Assembly (NCBI GenBank): GCA_964030475.1
Contig: CAXIPT010000003.1
Coordinates: forward strand, 2,815,952-2,879,951
Origin: Tethya wilhelma
Lineage: Eukaryota > Porifera > Demospongiae > Tethyida > Tethyidae
DNA: 64,000 nucleotides
Direction: 5' to 3'
Below, piece by piece: positions 31,640 through 42,865 of this stretch. The position numbers and the translations under genes were made by a program. The notes below the pieces were generated by a model. The model searched no databases, was not told the DNA's origin, and saw only the letters and a program-made list of their open reading frames with translations. The first letter of the stretch is position 1; every line of letters begins with the position of its first letter.

Positions 31640-32407
31640 ACCATATTCCTTCCAGTGCTCTCCTTCTTTGGCTCTTGACAATCGCGAGCAATATGACCTG
31701 GCTTTCTACAGTTGAAGCATGAAACTAAACGATGTGGCTTCAAGGACTGCTTTGCCATCACTGATGGTGCTCACTGGTGTTGGGATCATCTGAAGGCTTT
31801 GAAGATGGTTTAGTCTTCTGATTGATTAACTACTGGACTCCGGTAGAGGTAGCTCCACATGGCCACTCTCCCGGTGAGCTCTTGTAACCTCCTCCAGACA
31901 ATGCTTTAGAGCTGCATCTTTTATTGTTAGGGTTTCATCAAACTCCCTCAGTAAAGTAAAATTAGTTTGCCACAACTCTTTGATTATAGATTTGCCAACG
32001 GTCACTTTGTAGGCTAATTCACTTAATTCCTCTCTGAGTAAGTTATTGGAGTCTTCCAGCCTTCTTATAGCTACTTGAGACTCCTGTGAGGTAACTCCCT
32101 CATTCTCACTGGACTCTTCAACCTCTTTGGCCAAAGCCAGTTCTAGGAAAATTCCTTCTGAATCTTGTAGTTCCACATTCTCAGACAGTGACACTTGAAC
32201 ATTTTTTGGTTCTTGTCCGTCCTCTCCCTGCTTCCCTTCTATCAACTGGAGGGTCTCTTCCTTGGACCCAATGCCAGGCAACCCCATTGCCACCACAATC
32301 TGTTTGAGCACCACGGCTGTCAGTCTCCTCGAGTTCAGTGGGAAAAGCCTCTGGGAGAGTTCCAATGTCGGCGATTCTAATTGGTTTCCACTCATCATTT
32401 CTAACAA
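31640..32407 (-). pseudogene. Gypsy-type gag: SAP-like domain, coiled coil, zinc knuckle
   Basis: The minus-strand frame 32407-31826 is open for 193 codons: RRLTAVVLKQIVVAMGLPGI then GSKEETLQLIEGK (SAP-like helix-extended-helix), an acidic middle, and a coiled coil (AIRRLEDSNNLLREELSELA). After a stop, a frame near 31733-31660 carries CFNCRKPGHIARDCQ, an intact CX2CX4HX4C knuckle. The domain order fits a gag protein of some invertebrate Gypsy elements. The N-terminal methionine used by the frame may not be the true start, since similar sequence continues upstream. Confidence 0.55.
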
Positions 32408-32830
32408 CTTCTCTACGACTGTCTATAGTGGCAGCAATGGGGAAGTAACAACTCTCAGGGCCTCTAGCATCACCCGCAAGCTTTAAGTGTGATGCTGGAC
32501 TGTATCCTCTGCCACGCTACCACCAGTACATTTCCAATCTCTTCCAGTGGTTTTGGCTCTACACCTGACTGTAGCTGTCTCTGTTGAGCCTCTGCTTCTG
32601 TTTGTTGTTGCTTCTTGGCTGCTGCTCGGGTAGTGACAACGAAGGCATTGTTGTCTGACTGTTGACCCGGTAGTTAACTTTCCTTGCAGTAGCTCTGGTA
32701 GATCTGGTACATCTGTACCGAGGAGGAATGACATTGGCAATGTCTCTAAAACTGCTGCCTTCACTTGAATGATTTTTCCTGAGACTTCAACCTTGAGGGG
32801 TATAGTACTGTGTCCCCATGAGCACATCAG
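32313..32830 (-). repeat. 518-bp unit, first copy, ends at N
   Basis: Same as 32832-33349 except for at least two base changes (a T/C in CCAATCTCTTCC and a G/T in CTGTAGCTG). A single N at 32831 separates them. The difference level suits two haplotypes joined end to end. Confidence 0.9.
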
Positions 32831-32831
32831 N

Positions 32832-34030
32832 ACGGCTGTCAGTCTCCTCGAGTTCAGTGGGAAAAGCCTCTGGGAGAGTTCCAATGTCGGCGATTCTAAT
32901 TGGTTTCCACTCATCATTTCTAACAACTTCTCTACGACTGTCTATAGTGGCAGCAATGGGGAAGTAACAACTCTCAGGGCCTCTAGCATCACCCGCAAGC
33001 TTTAAGTGTGATGCTGGACTGTATCCTCTGCCACGCTACCACCAGTACATTTCCAATTTCTTCCAGTGGTTTTGGCTCTACACCTGACTGTATCTGTCTC
33101 TGTTGAGCCTCTGCTTCTGTTTGTTGTTGCTTCTTGGCTGCTGCTCGGGTAGTGACAACGAAGGCATTGTTGTCTGACTGTTGACCCGGTAGTTAACTTT
33201 CCTTGCAGTAGCTCTGGTAGATCTGGTACATCTGTACCGAGGAGGAATGACATTGGCAATGTCTCTAAAACTGCTGCCTTCACTTGAATGATTTTTCCTG
33301 AGACTTCAACCTTGAGGGGTATAGTACTGTGTCCCCATGAGCACATCAGATTGCCGTGGCTTCTCCTTGCAATAATTTCTGTTCTAGCACCAACTTTTTG
33401 TGTACAATTGTCTTAGTACACCCTGTGTTGAAAAGGATATCTGTTACCTCTTTACCTGATTTGACAACTTCTGGTACTGAAGCTGATATCACCTTGTAGT
33501 AGCGTTTCGATGATGGTCAACACGTCGTTCCATGAGAAAAAATGAGTGATCAGGACAGTTGGATGAATAGTGTCCTTCACGTCCTTCTTGGGTCTGTTGA
33601 ATTACGCCCAGATTGAGTAGGATGGAGTGTGCTGCTCCAGCAATCCTTTGCAAGATGACCGGGCTTTCCACAACGCAGGCAAGTTCTGCGCTTTGTAGGT
33701 CGTTTGTCTTGGGGAATCTGTTTCCTCGCCATCTGATAGTCGTCTGCAAGTGCTGCAGTATCTGCTGAACTCTTTGGCTGTTGTTCTTTGACAAAGACAC
33801 ATACGGGTTTCACGTAGCTATTCCAAAACAATCTGATCTTTGATGGCCTCAATTGAACTGCATTCTTTCAACCACTTGTCCATTAAGTCATGTAGTCTTG
33901 TTGCCAACTCTCTGTTGGTCTCACCGTCGCCGATCTTGGCCGACCTGAGCCACAACCTGTAACTCTCCTGGTTGATATCGTATTCCTTCAATTTGTCATA
34001 GTCGGTTGATTCCTTCACCCCCATAGCTGT
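32832..34030 (-). pseudogene. Gypsy (Gmr1-like) gag and aspartic protease
   Basis: In minus-strand order: a SCAN-like capsid segment (YDINQESYRLWLRSAKIG, ELATRLHDLMDKWLKEC; 34024-33818); a zinc knuckle CLRCGKPGHLAKDC (about 33690-33640); a protease active-site region ILFNTGCTKTIVHKK (near 33445-33400) in which Asn replaces the catalytic Asp; and the protease C-terminal half VSGKIIQVKAAVLETLPMSF with LLGTDVPDL (33320-33230). SCAN-like gag is characteristic of Gmr1-like Gypsy elements. No RT follows. Confidence 0.65.
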
Positions 34031-34039
34031 GTAAGCTTG

Positions 34040-35160
34040 CTGGGCGTTTCTTGAGAGCTTTGATGCTAAAGTGAGAGATTCGGGATCTCATATACAACCT
34101 TGTCATCCTTCTTCAGTGCAGTGGGTTTGGAGGACTCCTTAATACACTGGCAGAGTTCTGCTTATTAACTCTATGTATGCTTACCATACGAGCAGCTTGC
34201 AAGTGTGTCCAAGAAACTATCGGAAGCTCGTGAGTGGGTGTCTACTCAGTTCATGTAATAGGTAATCAATGTTCACATAACCGTATATACAGTGGTATGT
34301 AATTTAGTTCTGTTTGTTTGTATCTGTGCCTTAATTCACTTCAATCTATTTAGTGTACCCAAAGTTCTCATGGGGGTGGTATCAGGTGGGGGCCAGGGGG
34401 TGTGTCTAGGGGCTTGAAGGGGAAGGTTCCCTTCCATTTGGGAGAATATGCTGAGGCACCATCCAGGATAAGAAAATGTGGGGGGCCCCCAGCATTAGAA
34501 TCCCCAAGCCCTGGTGGGGGTGTCAGCGCCCATACCTCGTTGGCAGGTTAGCAGTCCTCCCTGAGAGAGGCCTGGTCCAGGGGAGGATAGTAGAGTAAAC
34601 TATGGTTAGGCCCAGATAAATTTTTTCTGCCTATTTTTCTTGCCTATTTTTCATCCTGCTATTTTGTTTCCCCAAACTCTGCTTCAATTATGCTAATACA
34701 ATTCTATGAACAATGAGTTTCTTAATGAAAAGGTAATTAAATAAAGGACATTGCTGTTGTACTGTATAGTACATTAGTTTTGCACTCTTGCTGGTACCTG
34801 AAAGCAAAACACAACAACTACAAAACCAAAACAAAAAAGGAACAGCTAGTCTAGCTACCATAGTGTGTTCAGAATCATTTACAGGCAGTTCAACTTTGCT
34901 CTCCAGCCTACTCATAGTTAATTTACTCAACTTGATGAACCAGTACAGGTGCTACTGAGAATAATGATCTTATATCTGTATCCTATTTTTCCAGAAAATG
35001 CTTATTGCTTTCAGCTACCTATTTTGCTCAAAAAAAATGCCAGCAAAATTTATCTGGGTCTATGTATGATTCCAAGCTCGGGGTTAGGGTATATTGAGGC
35101 CCGTACAACTGTTAATCTCAAACAATTCTCAATTCTCTTTATTGGATATGTTACACAGTG
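34040..35160. other. Interval with one possible MITE
   Basis: TAGGCCCAGATAAATTTT at 34607 and AAAATTTATCTGGGTCTA ending at 35063 are inverted, giving a possible 457-bp element. G-rich stretches (GGTGGGGGCCAGGGGG) occur at 34385-34410. No coding motif. Confidence 0.35.
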
Positions 35161-35167
35161 ATTTAGC

Positions 35168-35476
35168 TCAACCCCTAACCATTTCTACAACATTGTTACA
35201 TGTTGAGGTTGTTTGAGTGTATGGCACAACTCCTTGATCACCACGTCCAACACATAGTTTCTCATGGAAAAAAGGGTCAAATAAAACCCCTTCCCATGGT
35301 CGACATGTACTTGGTTCCACACACCAAACTCCAGCTCTATATACTTCATTATATATGAGCATAACAGCACCCCCGCCAGAGTATCTGTCGCAGGCCATGA
35401 CATATATATGTAACACCAAAATGCACGTTCTGGTCCAGCTACCAAAATATCTTGCTGCATAATTACTTTGCTTCAA
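35168..35476 (-). pseudogene. LINE AP-endonuclease fragment
   Basis: One frame reads CDRYSGGGAVMLIYNEV, another ELEFGVWNQVHVDHGKGFY, together resembling the DRxGGGVxIYI...ELEF segment of LINE endonucleases. About 100 codons remain, with a frame break. Confidence 0.5.
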
Positions 35477-35823
35477 AGATCATGTTTGATGAACATGGTG
35501 TGCAGCTGAAGCAGCGTACATTTCAGCTTCCTTTCTGACACTTTTATGCCTTTGAAGCTCCAACATAGCCTTTCATTAATTTTATTCCATAACTTTCTCC
35601 AACCTGTGTGGAATATGTGTAGGCAGCATGGCATCAAAATTGATATGTAGTATCCCTCCCACATATACTCTAGCTAGCGGTAGGGGCCAGTCACAGCAAT
35701 TAGAAAAATGGGAGTGTCCTGGGTACAAAGCTACAGACTTTTTTGGCAACATTAACAGACAGTTAGCTATAACATGTATGACACTGCATGGTCCAAATAT
35801 TAAAATTAATGCATATCAATATC

Positions 35824-37860
35824 CAGGGGCGTACGCAGGATTTTGGAGAAGATAGGGCTGAAAGCCCCACTAGCACGTTCCTCTAGGGAGGTCTGGGGGC
35901 ATGTCCCCAGAAAATTTTGAAAAAATTAGTGTCCTGAGAGCACTATTTGGGGACAAATTTGCTAGATTTATTAGCCTTTCAACAAGCTACACTTTTTACC
36001 TTGCAGCGCTGCTGCAGCAAGCGAGCTAGCTAGCTAGCTTTGGCCGGCCGGCGCTACGCACACGCTAGCACTCTAGGGCCATAATGTGAACACAGTGTAA
36101 CAATTAAAATTATTTGATAGAGACTTGAAAGATAAACAAAGCAAGAGTGTGAGTTTAGTAACGAAGAATGTTAGCAAGTTGTAGCCGACACAGGTGCCGT
36201 CGGGCAAACTAATCGATTATTTCATGTTTATATCAATATCTTTGTGTATATGGAGCAAGGACAAAGAAGAAAGACACTCGTTTCCCATCATTGATCTAAG
36301 TGGAGTTTTGATACGCTTCAGACCACTAAAAGATCTCTCTGCAGTACAGGAAGTGACTGGAAGCATGCAAAGAACTAGTAAAAGGGACTTGATGTTTGGA
36401 TACAGTGAGGTAAAGTGTGGTGGATCAAAGTTGGCAGAGAAGCAATTCCATGGTCTGTTTCAATTTAAGGTAAGAATCTCACTCTTCAGACTTTCGGGAT
36501 GAGGAAGGTCTTGTGTGTAGAAATCTCCCACTTCTAACACCTTGGATGAAAACTCTGCCATATCCTTGTGTACTGTGAGAGATGGTATAGCAAGTAAGAG
36601 TGTGCTTGCATCTGTAACCGTGTTGGGAGACCATTCTTTGCTTTAATATTCTCCATGCAGAGGAGTGGGGCTTCTGAAATCTGTCAAGGGCAACGATATG
36701 CTCAATTCACCTTGTACGGCATAGGTCTTTGAGTTGCAGATGATTGTGGCTGTGTCTCATCAATTGCTCCTTGTACGGCATAGGTCTTTGAGTTGCAGAT
36801 GATTGTGGCTGTGTCTCATCAATTGCTGCTTGCAATTTTTTCTATCGCTTTGGGTGTGAGGAGAAAAATGTTGAGACACGGTTGACAACTCCAATCACTT
36901 CATCTAGAGAACTACAGCAAGGTTAAGGCAGCAGTGGATGTAAAGAGCAAGAGGAAACTTTGATGAAATACGAGCTGCTGTACCATTCGTCTTCCCAGAC
37001 ATGTTTCCAGCTCCTTTGTAGGCTTGTCCTCGAAGTTTTGTTGGATCAAGGTGATATTGCTCTAGAAACTTGAGTATAAAGCTATGCCAGTGTCACACTT
37101 TAGAAAATGAGAGAAGGTCTTCATTAATGCTAAAATCATTTGTGTCTACATATCTGAGGACAACTGCTAGTTGCTCCTTGTTTGAGCTGTCAAGTCACCT
37201 CATCAGCGATCACTGTGAAGCATGGTGCTTTCTGAACTCTGTACAATACCTTGTTGCGGACATAGTCACCAAATATTTCTATGACTTCATTCTGGATCCT
37301 TGCAGAGGTGTATGTTGCATTCCTAGAAGCAGTAGGAAGATGGTCTTTCAACACCGAGTCACCAGCAGAAATACGGAACTGCCCAAAAGTTTCCATGACA
37401 CTCAGTTTGCGATCCAACACTGTAATTCGACAAAGAACTATCCCAATGGCCACAAAGAGAAATGTTCTGCCTGCCACAAAGGATGATGGTCTCAACAATG
37501 GAGCGTAGTTCTTATCGACAAGGCTCTATGCAGCAGTGCTTAACTGGAGAGAAATATTCTGTTGCTGACCACTCATCATATTCATGAAGTCATCCATTGA
37601 TGCAACTGAATTGTGATGGTATCCTCTTGTAGCATGCTTGTCGAGTATCTCCAGTGCATGATTCATCAGTGACTTGTGACAAGCACCCCAGGATCTGAAC
37701 GAAAACTTAAAGGCCACACATGGGAGGCACTACCCACCATTCTCTCTTGCTGTATCTCAACCAAGGATACCTGGCCAACCATTGATACTGAAAGGAGCGT
37801 CCACTGCCAGATGACCTGGAAAACTTGTACCATCCATTTTCTAGCAATGCTGCTTGGGAC
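35824..37860 (-). pseudogene. hAT transposase pseudogene (DUF4371/ZMYM1-like)
   Basis: Minus-strand fragments in order: SFRSWGACHKSLMNHALEIL (near 37690); FGQFRISAGDSVLKDHLPT and NATYTSARIQNEVIEIFGDY then FTVIADEVT (37395-37190), the start of the catalytic domain; GQAYKGAGNMSGK (near 37000); and a C-terminal dimerisation domain LPVTSCTAERSFSGLKRIK with LRSMMGNECLSSLSLLHIH (36370-36240). CAGGGGCGTACGCAGGATTT at 35824-35843 looks like the 3' hAT terminus. Several stops and frameshifts; the 5' terminus was not found. Confidence 0.75.
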
Positions 37861-37929
37861 AAAAAAAGTTAGCTAACATAATAGTAACTGACTGCATAAC
37901 TTAAAAAAATGATAGGCAAAGTTATAGTT

Positions 37930-38430
37930 CAGAAATTAGAGATCTTGTCGAGGCATGTCGAGTTGAACAAGTTTGCCCGATGTGGCTTGACAGAGTGCTT
38001 CCTTGCACCATAGTTAGCAATATCAAAGTTGTCTGGAGGCTCTTTGAAGCATTTAACGAGGAAGAGAATTCGAATGTCCTGTATCTCGTACCAATACATC
38101 AGAAGAAACAGATACTGAGATATTAGTTTAGATTTGTAGGTGGTAGCATTCCCTGTATATTGGTTAAGAATTAACCTTGTTGCCTGCCTTTAGACTTGTT
38201 CCAGTATCCTTGAGATGATTTGGTCTCCAATCTGAGAGCAGTACACAAGGTGTGTGGAGTGTTCTTCTTGTGGAGATGTGTGAGATATAGCTCGGCGAAT
38301 GATAAAAAATATTTTGTATGCTTTGGAACAAATGTGATATTGAGTGTCCCAAGACAGATTACTTGTTAACATGAGACCCAGATCACGTTGTAGGTCGACA
38401 AACAAAGTTAAATAATGCACAAATGAACAA
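37930..38430 (-). pseudogene. LINE reverse transcriptase C-terminal fragment
   Basis: RDLGLMLTSNLSWDTQYHIC and AYKIFFIIRRAISHTS (38390-38280) are followed in another frame by LILNQYTGNATTYKSKLISQ, LFLLMYWYEIQDIRILFLVK and NFDIANYGARKHSVKPHRAN (38150-37960), ending at a stop. This is the usual end of a CR1/L2-like LINE ORF2. It abuts the 5' side of the hAT pseudogene. Confidence 0.65.
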
Positions 38431-38507
38431 ACATTGACACAATACCAAGCACTCAGTCAACACAGTAACTATCCTAGAACACCAAGGGAGTTTGGGTGGG
38501 TGGGCAT

Positions 38508-38622
38508 GCTGATATCTCACCTACGCACTCCTTGTATAACCCCGAATAGCTTGCAGCCCTCCCGGGCCTCGGCCATTCGGTAATTATACTTCAGAGTGCT
38601 CCGGTTCGATATCAGCATGTAA
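38508..38622. repeat. Terminal palindrome at the 3' end of DIRS copy A
   Basis: CATGCTGATATC at the left is mirrored by GATATCAGCATG at the right. GCACTCCTTGTATAACC mirrors TTATACTTCAGAGTGC, and CCGAAT/ATTCGG flank a GC-rich centre with CCCGGG. The whole 115 bp is an imperfect palindrome; one half is the ITR and overlaps the last codons of the recombinase. Confidence 0.8.
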
Positions 38623-39840
38623 CTTTGACGTCTGCTGTGTTGAGAAAACTGCTTGTGTGAAGTCAAGTGAGGAAACCTGTCCTGGACGACAGTAGAAGGT
38701 CCGAAAGGTTTTGGCTGATGACAAGTCTGCCTGCTGGAGAACCTCTGAGAGGGTAGCTCCTGCTTCCAAGGCCTTTGTAGTTGCCGCACCTCTAACAGAG
38801 TGTGCTTTGAAAATCGAGGAATCAATTCCTGCATTGGAGAGAACATTCTTAATCCATCTGGCAATGGTGCATGATTTTACTGGAGCATGAGGTTTAGTTT
38901 TACCCAGAAACAGTTGAGTTGGATTCGGAATACCTAGCTAAATTCTCTAGTCTTTTCAACATAGATTTCAAAACATGTAACTGGGCAAATTAGATGGTCC
39001 TCATATCTCCGTACAAACAAGGGTGGTCTTATATGGTCAGGCCTTGACTGTTTTGCCAAACTGTTGGTGCTAACTTCAGACCCTCTGGGGTAATTGAGTA
39101 GTGACCAACAGACAACAACTGCAAGTCAGAGGACCTGCTGGCAGAACACAGGGCTAATAGCATAGCCAGTTTGTGACTAAGATCCTTCAGAGGCAGCCTT
39201 GAGGGGCAACCGAGAGATCTCAGGTAAGTGAGAACTGTACCAACCGACCAGGTTGTAACATATTTAGGTGCAGGAGATCTTTTATTAAACACACCTTTTA
39301 ACAGTCTACCAATTAATGGATGTCTGCCTACCTCATACCCATCTATTTGGGGTGAATTGAAGATATGGCAGACCGGTACGTGTTCAGAGATCTGTATTGG
39401 TGGCCGTTGTGGAACTGCACCGCTAGGAAGGAGAGGATCGATTCTATATATAGGTGCAGAAATGGGATTGATATGCTTGAGAGAGCACCAACTTTCCCAC
39501 TTTTTCCAGGCTGAGTCATAATTCTTATTAGTCGAGTCTCTCCAGGCAGCTTTGATGAGGTCTTGAGTTTCTCCTGGAATACCTCTGTTCTTGAGCGATT
39601 GCCTGAAATACGCCAGGTGACCAACTGGACTGGACTCTTTGGTGTTGGAATCCCTGTGCTGCAGTTGGCTGTCGGGATCATCAGGTCCTGCAGTTGTGGT
39701 AACACTCGAGGATAATCGATGCAAAATGACATGGCTGCCGGGAACCAACTTGCAGTCCAGAGAGGGGTCACGAGCACTACTGTGGCTTTTTGGACTATGA
39801 CCTTCTTTATACATCTCTGAATCAGGCACCACGGCACCAG
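38584..39840 (-). pseudogene. DIRS tyrosine recombinase, copy A
   Basis: A frame from about 39690 down to 39029 includes AYFRQSLKNRGIPGETQDLI, SAWKKWESWCSLKHINPIS and SLGCPSRLPLKDLSHKLAML (N-terminal and core-binding part), followed by FVRRYEDHLICPVTCFEIYV and then FKAHSVRGAATTKALEAGA (HxxR box) and FRTFYCRPGQ (catalytic Tyr). Relative to copy B it has a 10-base deletion near 38938 that shifts the frame, and Leu instead of Trp in QQADLSS. The upstream half of the same long frame (41092-39880) only shadows RT/RNase H. Confidence 0.75.
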
Positions 39841-39873
39841 TGGATTGGCATATCAGTGATGTTGTGCCCAATC

Positions 39874-41466
39874 TTAGAGGAAGGCATCTGTAGCCATGGC
39901 TAGCGGCTCTGGTTTCCATGAATAGAACTGTGGGAGCTGAGTCGACAACCTCGTCGCAAACAGATCTACCTGTAGTGGGCTCCACAACTTGACTATCTTG
40001 TTGAATATCCAGGGATTCAGCTTCCAATCTGTTCGATCTCTCACTGTCATTCTTGACATCCTGTCTGCTGTTTCGTTCTCCAGACCCACAATGTGTCTTG
40101 TTTTGAGAATGATTCCCTGCTTTAGGGCCCAGGTCCAGAACCATATTGCTATCTCTGCTAGTGTCGATGACCTTGTTCCTCCCGTGTGATTTATGTAGGC
40201 CACTGCACTGGTGTTGTCTATCCAAAATAGAACTGTGATGTTGTTCCGGTCCTTGCAGAAAGCCCGAGCTGCGTGCCAGGCTGCAATCAACTCGAGGCAG
40301 TTGATGTGCAACTTCAGTTCTTCTGGGGTCCAGGCTCCTCCTATCGGTACCCCTTGACAGCTTGCCCCCCAGCCCAGCAGAGAGGCATCTGTGTGTATCA
40401 CCATGTCTGGCTGAGGGTTCTTGATTGGTTTCCCATTGTTGGCTGTCAGATACTGGCACCACCACTCCAGTTCCATTACAGCCTGCTCTGTCAGTGAGGC
40501 CTTTTGACTGTAGCCCCCTTGGGCTACTGCTCTGTTCTTCAGGTTCTGCAAATGGCAATAATGCAGTGGGGCTGGTATTACAGCTGGAATGCACGCACTC
40601 ATTGAGCCAACCATCTTGGCCAGCTCCCTTGCTGTGACACATTCCTTCTTCAGCATAGCTGATGCACCTCGAACAATCTTCTGCACCTTTTCGGCAGGGA
40701 GGGATATTGTCATCTCCACTGAGTTTACTACGAAACCAAGGAAGTCCATAACCTGGCTTGGAAAGGTTATTGACTTCTCGTAGTTCACTACAAATCCCAA
40801 CATCTCCAAGAGGTCCAACACAAGAAGTAGGTGTGCTAGAGCCTTTGCTTTCGAGTCTGCCATTACCAAGATGTCGTCTATGTAGATTGTCAACCTGACT
40901 CCTCGTTTCCGGAGGTAAGCTACCACAGGTTTCAGGATCTTTGTGAAAGTCCTGGGTGCGCTTGACAGTCCAAATGGTAGGCAAGTGAATTTGTAGGGGC
41001 GATTGTTCCACCATAGCCAAAGCAGATCCTGTGATTGGGTGTGAATTGATATCGAGTAATAAGCCTCTTTCAAATCTACCTTTACCATCCAATCGTTTGG
41101 AAGAATCATGTCCTGGAGCTGCTGGATGTTCTCCATCTTGAAATGGACCCGTGGGACATGTTGGTTGAGGCTCTTCAAATTGAAGATAAGGCGCTGCTCT
41201 CCGTTCTTCTTCGGAATAGTTAATGTGTGGGAGTAAAACCCGGAGACTCTGGATCTGCCGAAACGATTACACCCTTCTGGAGGAGCTTGGTGAGTTACTT
41301 CTCTGTTTCTTGAGTCACTGACATTGGCCACTTGGCTGGGGGGGAAGGTGAGCGTGGAGGTTGAGATTGCAATGGGATCTTGTATCCCTGTGTTACCTCC
41401 TTGATCCACTTGCTGTTGGTCACTTTGGACCAATTGTGTGTGAAAAACTTCCGGTGACCCGCGCAC
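39874..41466 (-). CDS. DIRS reverse transcriptase-RNase H
   Basis: An open frame of 530 codons. RT motifs: TIPKKNGEQRLIFNLKSLNQ, VDLKEAYYSI (first Asp), LPFGLSSAPRTFTK, YIDDILVMA (catalytic DD), FLGFVVN. RNase H motifs: HTDASLLGWGASC, NCLELIAAWHAARAF, WIDNTSAVAYINH. It continues past RNase H to DLFATRLSTQLPQF, as in other DIRS pol proteins. No internal stop; the true start may lie upstream of the first Met, since the frame overlaps the gag-like ORF. Acts in cytoplasmic or nuclear reverse transcription of the element. Confidence 0.85.
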   Translation of the reverse strand: MRGSPEVFHTQLVQSDQQQVDQGGNTGIQDPIAISTSTLTFPPSQVANVSDSRNREVTHQAPPEGCNRFGRSRVSGFYSHTLTIPKKNGEQRLIFNLKSLNQHVPRVHFKMENIQQLQDMILPNDWMVKVDLKEAYYSISIHTQSQDLLWLWWNNRPYKFTCLPFGLSSAPRTFTKILKPVVAYLRKRGVRLTIYIDDILVMADSKAKALAHLLLVLDLLEMLGFVVNYEKSITFPSQVMDFLGFVVNSVEMTISLPAEKVQKIVRGASAMLKKECVTARELAKMVGSMSACIPAVIPAPLHYCHLQNLKNRAVAQGGYSQKASLTEQAVMELEWWCQYLTANNGKPIKNPQPDMVIHTDASLLGWGASCQGVPIGGAWTPEELKLHINCLELIAAWHAARAFCKDRNNITVLFWIDNTSAVAYINHTGGTRSSTLAEIAIWFWTWALKQGIILKTRHIVGLENETADRMSRMTVRDRTDWKLNPWIFNKIVKLWSPLQVDLFATRLSTQLPQFYSWKPEPLAMATDAFL

Positions 41467-41643
41467 ACTTCCTTGGGAAGATCCACCATCTCGAAGAGAT
41501 CTCCCAGGGCCGAACCCAGCTTCGGAAGGTGCTTGGTCTTGTCGTACATGTAACTACGTGAGGGGCTAACATAGATGTGAGGAGGAGGGGGGTCTCTGTA
41601 TGCTGACTGAACTCCAGTCGTTATCGTTTCATCTTGGGTGGAT

Positions 41644-42865
41644 CTATTTCTTGGGAGCAGGCCTGGCTTGGTAGCCAGGTTTGCTCCACTGTTTGCCGCT
41701 CTTCTTCCTCTGGAAACGGCCAGGGTCTTTTCTGCAACTCCCAAACCCCTTGTTGGTTCTCTTCTCTTGGGAGTCGCCCAGTCGAAAAAAGACCGAGGAC
41801 GAACTTGCCAGGCTCTTAATAGCATCTACTCTCTCTTTCGCCTTCTTACCAAAGCCAGAGCCAAATAGGTTCCCATCAGTTGGGCATTCCTCCTCCGCCA
41901 CTGGGACTAGCTGTTTATTGAGGTGCTGGAGTATCCATTTTCTCCTTTCCACGGCCAGGTGGGCAAAGGAATTTCCCACACAGCAGAGAGCAGTCTGAAC
42001 CGCTTGTAGAGCCTTCTCTGGTGGTACTGCTCTCCCAGCCTGAAGCTCTGTCAACAGATATGTCAGTGGTCCAGTTGCATCTGACGCATAGCGTTGTAGC
42101 TTCACCAAAAATCTGTCGTGAGAGAGGATCTTCTTCTTTGATTCATTGTTAGATTGAATCAGGGTATAGATCGGCTTGTCGATCCTCTGTGGATTGGTAC
42201 ATGCTTCCTCTGGTCTGGGGAAGCTTCCTAGCCACTTCTTGCGCTGCTGTGCCGATGCAGTCTTCTGAAAGGACAGTTCCAAGAAACTTCTGGTGTCCTC
42301 TCCCAGCTTTCCCCCCAAGTCATCTTTTCCTCCTCTTGCTCCGAGTCTGATTCCGTAGAGGAAAACTCCTCCCTTGATAACAAGGGGTTGACCAGGGGGT
42401 CCCACCCATCACTGTGGCTTGGAGGCCAGAGGGTTCTCCTTCCTTGTTCCTCTCACCTGCGGATCCACCTCGGCTACTAGAGCCATACTGTGACTGACCA
42501 AAATCATGGCCATAGCTGAACCGGTCACTAGGACCGTACTGAAACCGACTTCCACTGAAGTCGTGCTGATACCGGCTACTTGGGCCGTAAGGACCCCAGC
42601 CATGCTGGTTATCATTGGGTCTCATGAGAGGGTAAGGAGGGGGGTATGGGGGATAGGCAAACATACCTGGTGCTGGTGAGGGGTGGGTGAACTGAGATGA
42701 CATCACAGCACTTGTACTCTGCTGGTTCACGGCAGAGACCACCAAAGGCGCTATTTGTTTGCCAAGAGCTTGGATAATAGACGTAGATCCTAGAAGTTGG
42801 GCAGCGATGTCATTGGTGGGGTCCCCATTGGGATCCACCACGGGGTTGTTTTCACCATCTGACAT
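41644..42865 (-). pseudogene. DIRS gag-like protein, copy A
   Basis: Starts at ATG 42865 (MSDGENNPVVDPNGDPTND), followed by a Tyr/Gly/Ser/Pro-rich low-complexity section (GWGPYGPSSRYQHDF, SQYGSSSRGG). A frame change near 42400 leads to TRSFLELSFQKTASAQQRKK, SNNESKKKILSHDRFLVKLQ and a basic C-terminus (KKSGKQWSKPGYQARPAPKK). Copy C (48761-50427) shows the same protein with 263 codons uninterrupted, so the break here is a lesion. Nucleocapsid-like role inferred from position and basic tail. Confidence 0.7.

Noticed and set aside
39880..41092. Upstream half of the 687-codon minus-strand ORF
   Set aside because: It overlaps the RT/RNase H frame in another phase and has no motifs; only the part below about 39690 is recombinase.
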